From Candidatus Helarchaeota archaeon (lineage in GTDB: Archaea > Asgardarchaeota > Lokiarchaeia > Helarchaeales > HEL-GB-A), in contig JABXJU010000097.1 in the NCBI GenBank assembly GCA_013375405.1, forward strand, positions 1-15,336: a stretch of 15,336 bases of DNA, written 5' to 3'. Positions within the stretch are counted from its first letter, which is position 1, and every line of letters starts with the position of its first letter. Made by a program: the position numbers and the translations under genes. Below the pieces are notes generated by a model. It was not told the DNA's origin. It worked only from the letters and a program-made list of their open reading frames with translations, and searched no databases. Of this stretch, positions 13,977-15,336 are shown one piece after another.

Positions 13977-14146
13977 CAATATAAATATTTGTGCCTTAAG
14001 ATCAAATTAATAGAATCTATAAAATAAGTCAAAGTCCATTCTTATTTCTAAATATTAGCATTAATAGGTTTATTAGTACATAATCTAAATTTATATTTTA
14101 TTCAATATAGAATGTGACTATAGGATTTAATACATATGTAATGAGC
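13977..14146. other. AT-rich gap between convergent genes
   Basis: I see no gene or RNA here. The plus-strand gene of unknown function and the minus-strand enolase-superfamily gene D both end at this gap. There are only short T and A runs, with no clear hairpin. Confidence 0.4.
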
Positions 14147-15319
14147 CTAGAGATCCCTTCTCCAGCGGAACTCAGATGTATAAGTTCCATCAGCATCAAC
14201 GGACTCGTCCTCTCCAAGTGGCATTAAAATTGGTCTTTCAACGTATGGGTATTTATCGAGTATCTTATCATTTAGCTCAACTCCAATGCCAGGAATATCA
14301 GGAACAATCAAGTAACCATTCTCGAGAGTTAGAGTTTTTGTAACTATTTCGCTTCTTGGAGGTTTGTCTTCAATCTTATACTCCTGTAGGATAAAATTCG
14401 GTATGCATGCTGACAGTTGTATCGTTGAGGCGGTTGTCACAGGGCTCAGCGGATTGTGAGGGATAAGACCGACCGAAAATGCCTCCGCCAAGGCAGCTAT
14501 CTTTTTGCAGTGGCTCAGTCCTCCTGCCACTGCTATGTCAGGCCGCACCATGTCTACAGCCCCTCTTTCCAACAGCTCTTTGAACTCGTAGATGGTGCAT
14601 AATCTTTCTCCTGTTGCAATCGGAATCCTCGTCTTTGCTGCAACCTGCGCCATCGCATCTATATTGTCTGGTGGAACAGGGTCCTCGATAAAGAGTGGGT
14701 TGTATTGCTCTATCGCGTGTGCCATCGTGACGGCTTCGTACGAAGACAATCTTCTACCAATCTCGAGGCAAATATCTACATGGTCGCCTAAGGCCTCTCG
14801 TACATTAGCTACTCTCTCAACAGCGGTCTTCATAACCTCTGAGTACCGCATCTTTAAATGCTCGCCGCTAAACGGAGTAAACCGAACTGCTGTGAATCCT
14901 TTTTTTACGGCAGACATAGCATTCTTAACAAGTTGCTCTATCGTGTACCCTGTAACATGGTTGTAAACTCGCACCTTCCCCCTGTACTTCCCGCCAAATA
15001 GCATAAAGCAAGGTACACCTAGATATTTTCCAGCTATATCCCATAGAGCGACATCTACTGCGCTAAGCGCAGAAAGAACCGTAGTGCCAAGGAAAAAAGT
15101 ATTTCTGTACAGGTATTGCCAGTGATGCTCAATTTTTAAAGGGTCAACACCAACAAGGTATCGTTTAAAAGCCTTAAGTACGCTTTCAGCTGCTTCGGGG
15201 TAGCCCCAAATACCTGCCTCCCCAAGACCAAAAATACCTTCATCGGTGTGCAATCTAACAAAAAGCCAGGACCGATTAAATTCACCAACCCATATTGTCT
15301 CGACTTCTGTTATCTTCAT
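14147..15319 (-). CDS. Enolase-superfamily protein D, aldonate (galactonate/mannonate-type) dehydratase-like
   Basis: The protein has 390 residues. Predicted metal ligands are E186 (LEIGRR, where relatives mostly have Asp in DFHGR-like text), E212 (FIEDPVPPDN) and E238 (IATGERLCT). The acid/base dyad is D261 (RPDIAVAGGLS) and H288 (IPHNPLSPV). The PHNP-L-x-P and IAtGERL segments are typical of the galactonate/mannonate dehydratase branch, which removes water from C2-C3 of acid sugars to give 2-keto-3-deoxy acids. The second-strand K-x-K is replaced by R146-F-T148, and the histidine expected two residues after the first ligand is Gly. The exact sugar acid is therefore open. An AAGGGG ribosome site 7 nt upstream supports the ATG. 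The gene is less AT-rich than its neighbours. Confidence 0.85.
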   Translation of the reverse strand: MKITEVETIWVGEFNRSWLFVRLHTDEGIFGLGEAGIWGYPEAAESVLKAFKRYLVGVDPLKIEHHWQYLYRNTFFLGTTVLSALSAVDVALWDIAGKYLGVPCFMLFGGKYRGKVRVYNHVTGYTIEQLVKNAMSAVKKGFTAVRFTPFSGEHLKMRYSEVMKTAVERVANVREALGDHVDICLEIGRRLSSYEAVTMAHAIEQYNPLFIEDPVPPDNIDAMAQVAAKTRIPIATGERLCTIYEFKELLERGAVDMVRPDIAVAGGLSHCKKIAALAEAFSVGLIPHNPLSPVTTASTIQLSACIPNFILQEYKIEDKPPRSEIVTKTLTLENGYLIVPDIPGIGVELNDKILDKYPYVERPILMPLGEDESVDADGTYTSEFRWRRDL

Positions 15320-15326
15320 TTTAAAA

Positions 15327-15332
15327 CCCCTT
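15327..15332 (-). promoter_or_regulatory. Ribosome binding site of enolase-superfamily gene D
   Basis: AAGGGG on the minus strand lies 7 nt before the ATG at 15319. It suggests that this gene has a leader or belongs to an operon starting outside the window. Confidence 0.5.
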
Positions 15333-15336
15333 AGAA

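Noticed and set aside
14592..14966. 124-residue plus-strand frame inside enolase-superfamily gene D
   Set aside because: The minus-strand gene has a complete family signature here; this frame is antisense shadow.

Overview
The window looks like a stretch of chromosome from an uncultured archaeon, most likely a thermophilic member of the Thermoproteota (Bathyarchaeia-like). That lineage is inference. The visible reasons are TATA-like boxes about 25-40 nt before the starts with very short or absent leaders, T-rich terminators instead of classical hairpins, heavy use of AGA/AGG and ATA codons, and archaeal-type protein families. Most of the DNA is AT-rich. Two segments are clearly GC-rich: the first ~420 bases, which contain the tail of a possible winged-helix regulator, and an insertion sequence at 10705-11713.

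Layout. (1) 2-217: C-terminal end of a cysteine-containing protein, possibly a regulator. (2) 488-3396: a tight four-gene operon of membrane proteins with no characterised function. Two are multi-span proteins; two have a large soluble domain between terminal membrane anchors. (3) 3533-4639: a mandelate racemase/muconate lactonizing (enolase-superfamily) enzyme. (4) 4720-5366: a decayed zone holding the truncated start of a second copy of a B12-type radical SAM gene, CG-dinucleotide tracts, and a small conserved-looking gene on the minus strand without a normal start. (5) 5489-10388: a second enolase-superfamily protein on the plus strand, then three minus-strand genes for a Rossmann oxidoreductase of malate/lactate dehydrogenase or saccharopine dehydrogenase type, a third enolase-superfamily protein, and an opine dehydrogenase-like enzyme. 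(6) 10564-13976: a small ORF, an IS5-type insertion sequence with inverted repeats and a 4-bp target duplication, a cobalamin-binding-type radical SAM protein and an AT-rich gene of unknown function. (7) 14147-15319: a fourth enolase-superfamily protein, closest in its motifs to aldonate dehydratases.

How the genes may work together (inference). Four divergent enolase-superfamily proteins beside two NAD(P)-dependent oxidoreductases suggest a locus for catabolism of sugar acids or other carboxylates; the membrane operon is a candidate transport or membrane-bound component. Active-site reading shows that the four enolase homologues are not equivalent. One keeps the metal ligands and His-Asp dyad but lacks the second Lys, one (14147-15319) keeps a Glu-substituted but complete metal site plus the dyad, and two lack several canonical residues. 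The radical SAM gene has a truncated paralogue 7 kb away whose promoter is also preserved. An IS has landed exactly between a small cysteine/tryptophan-containing ORF and the TATA box of the intact radical SAM gene.
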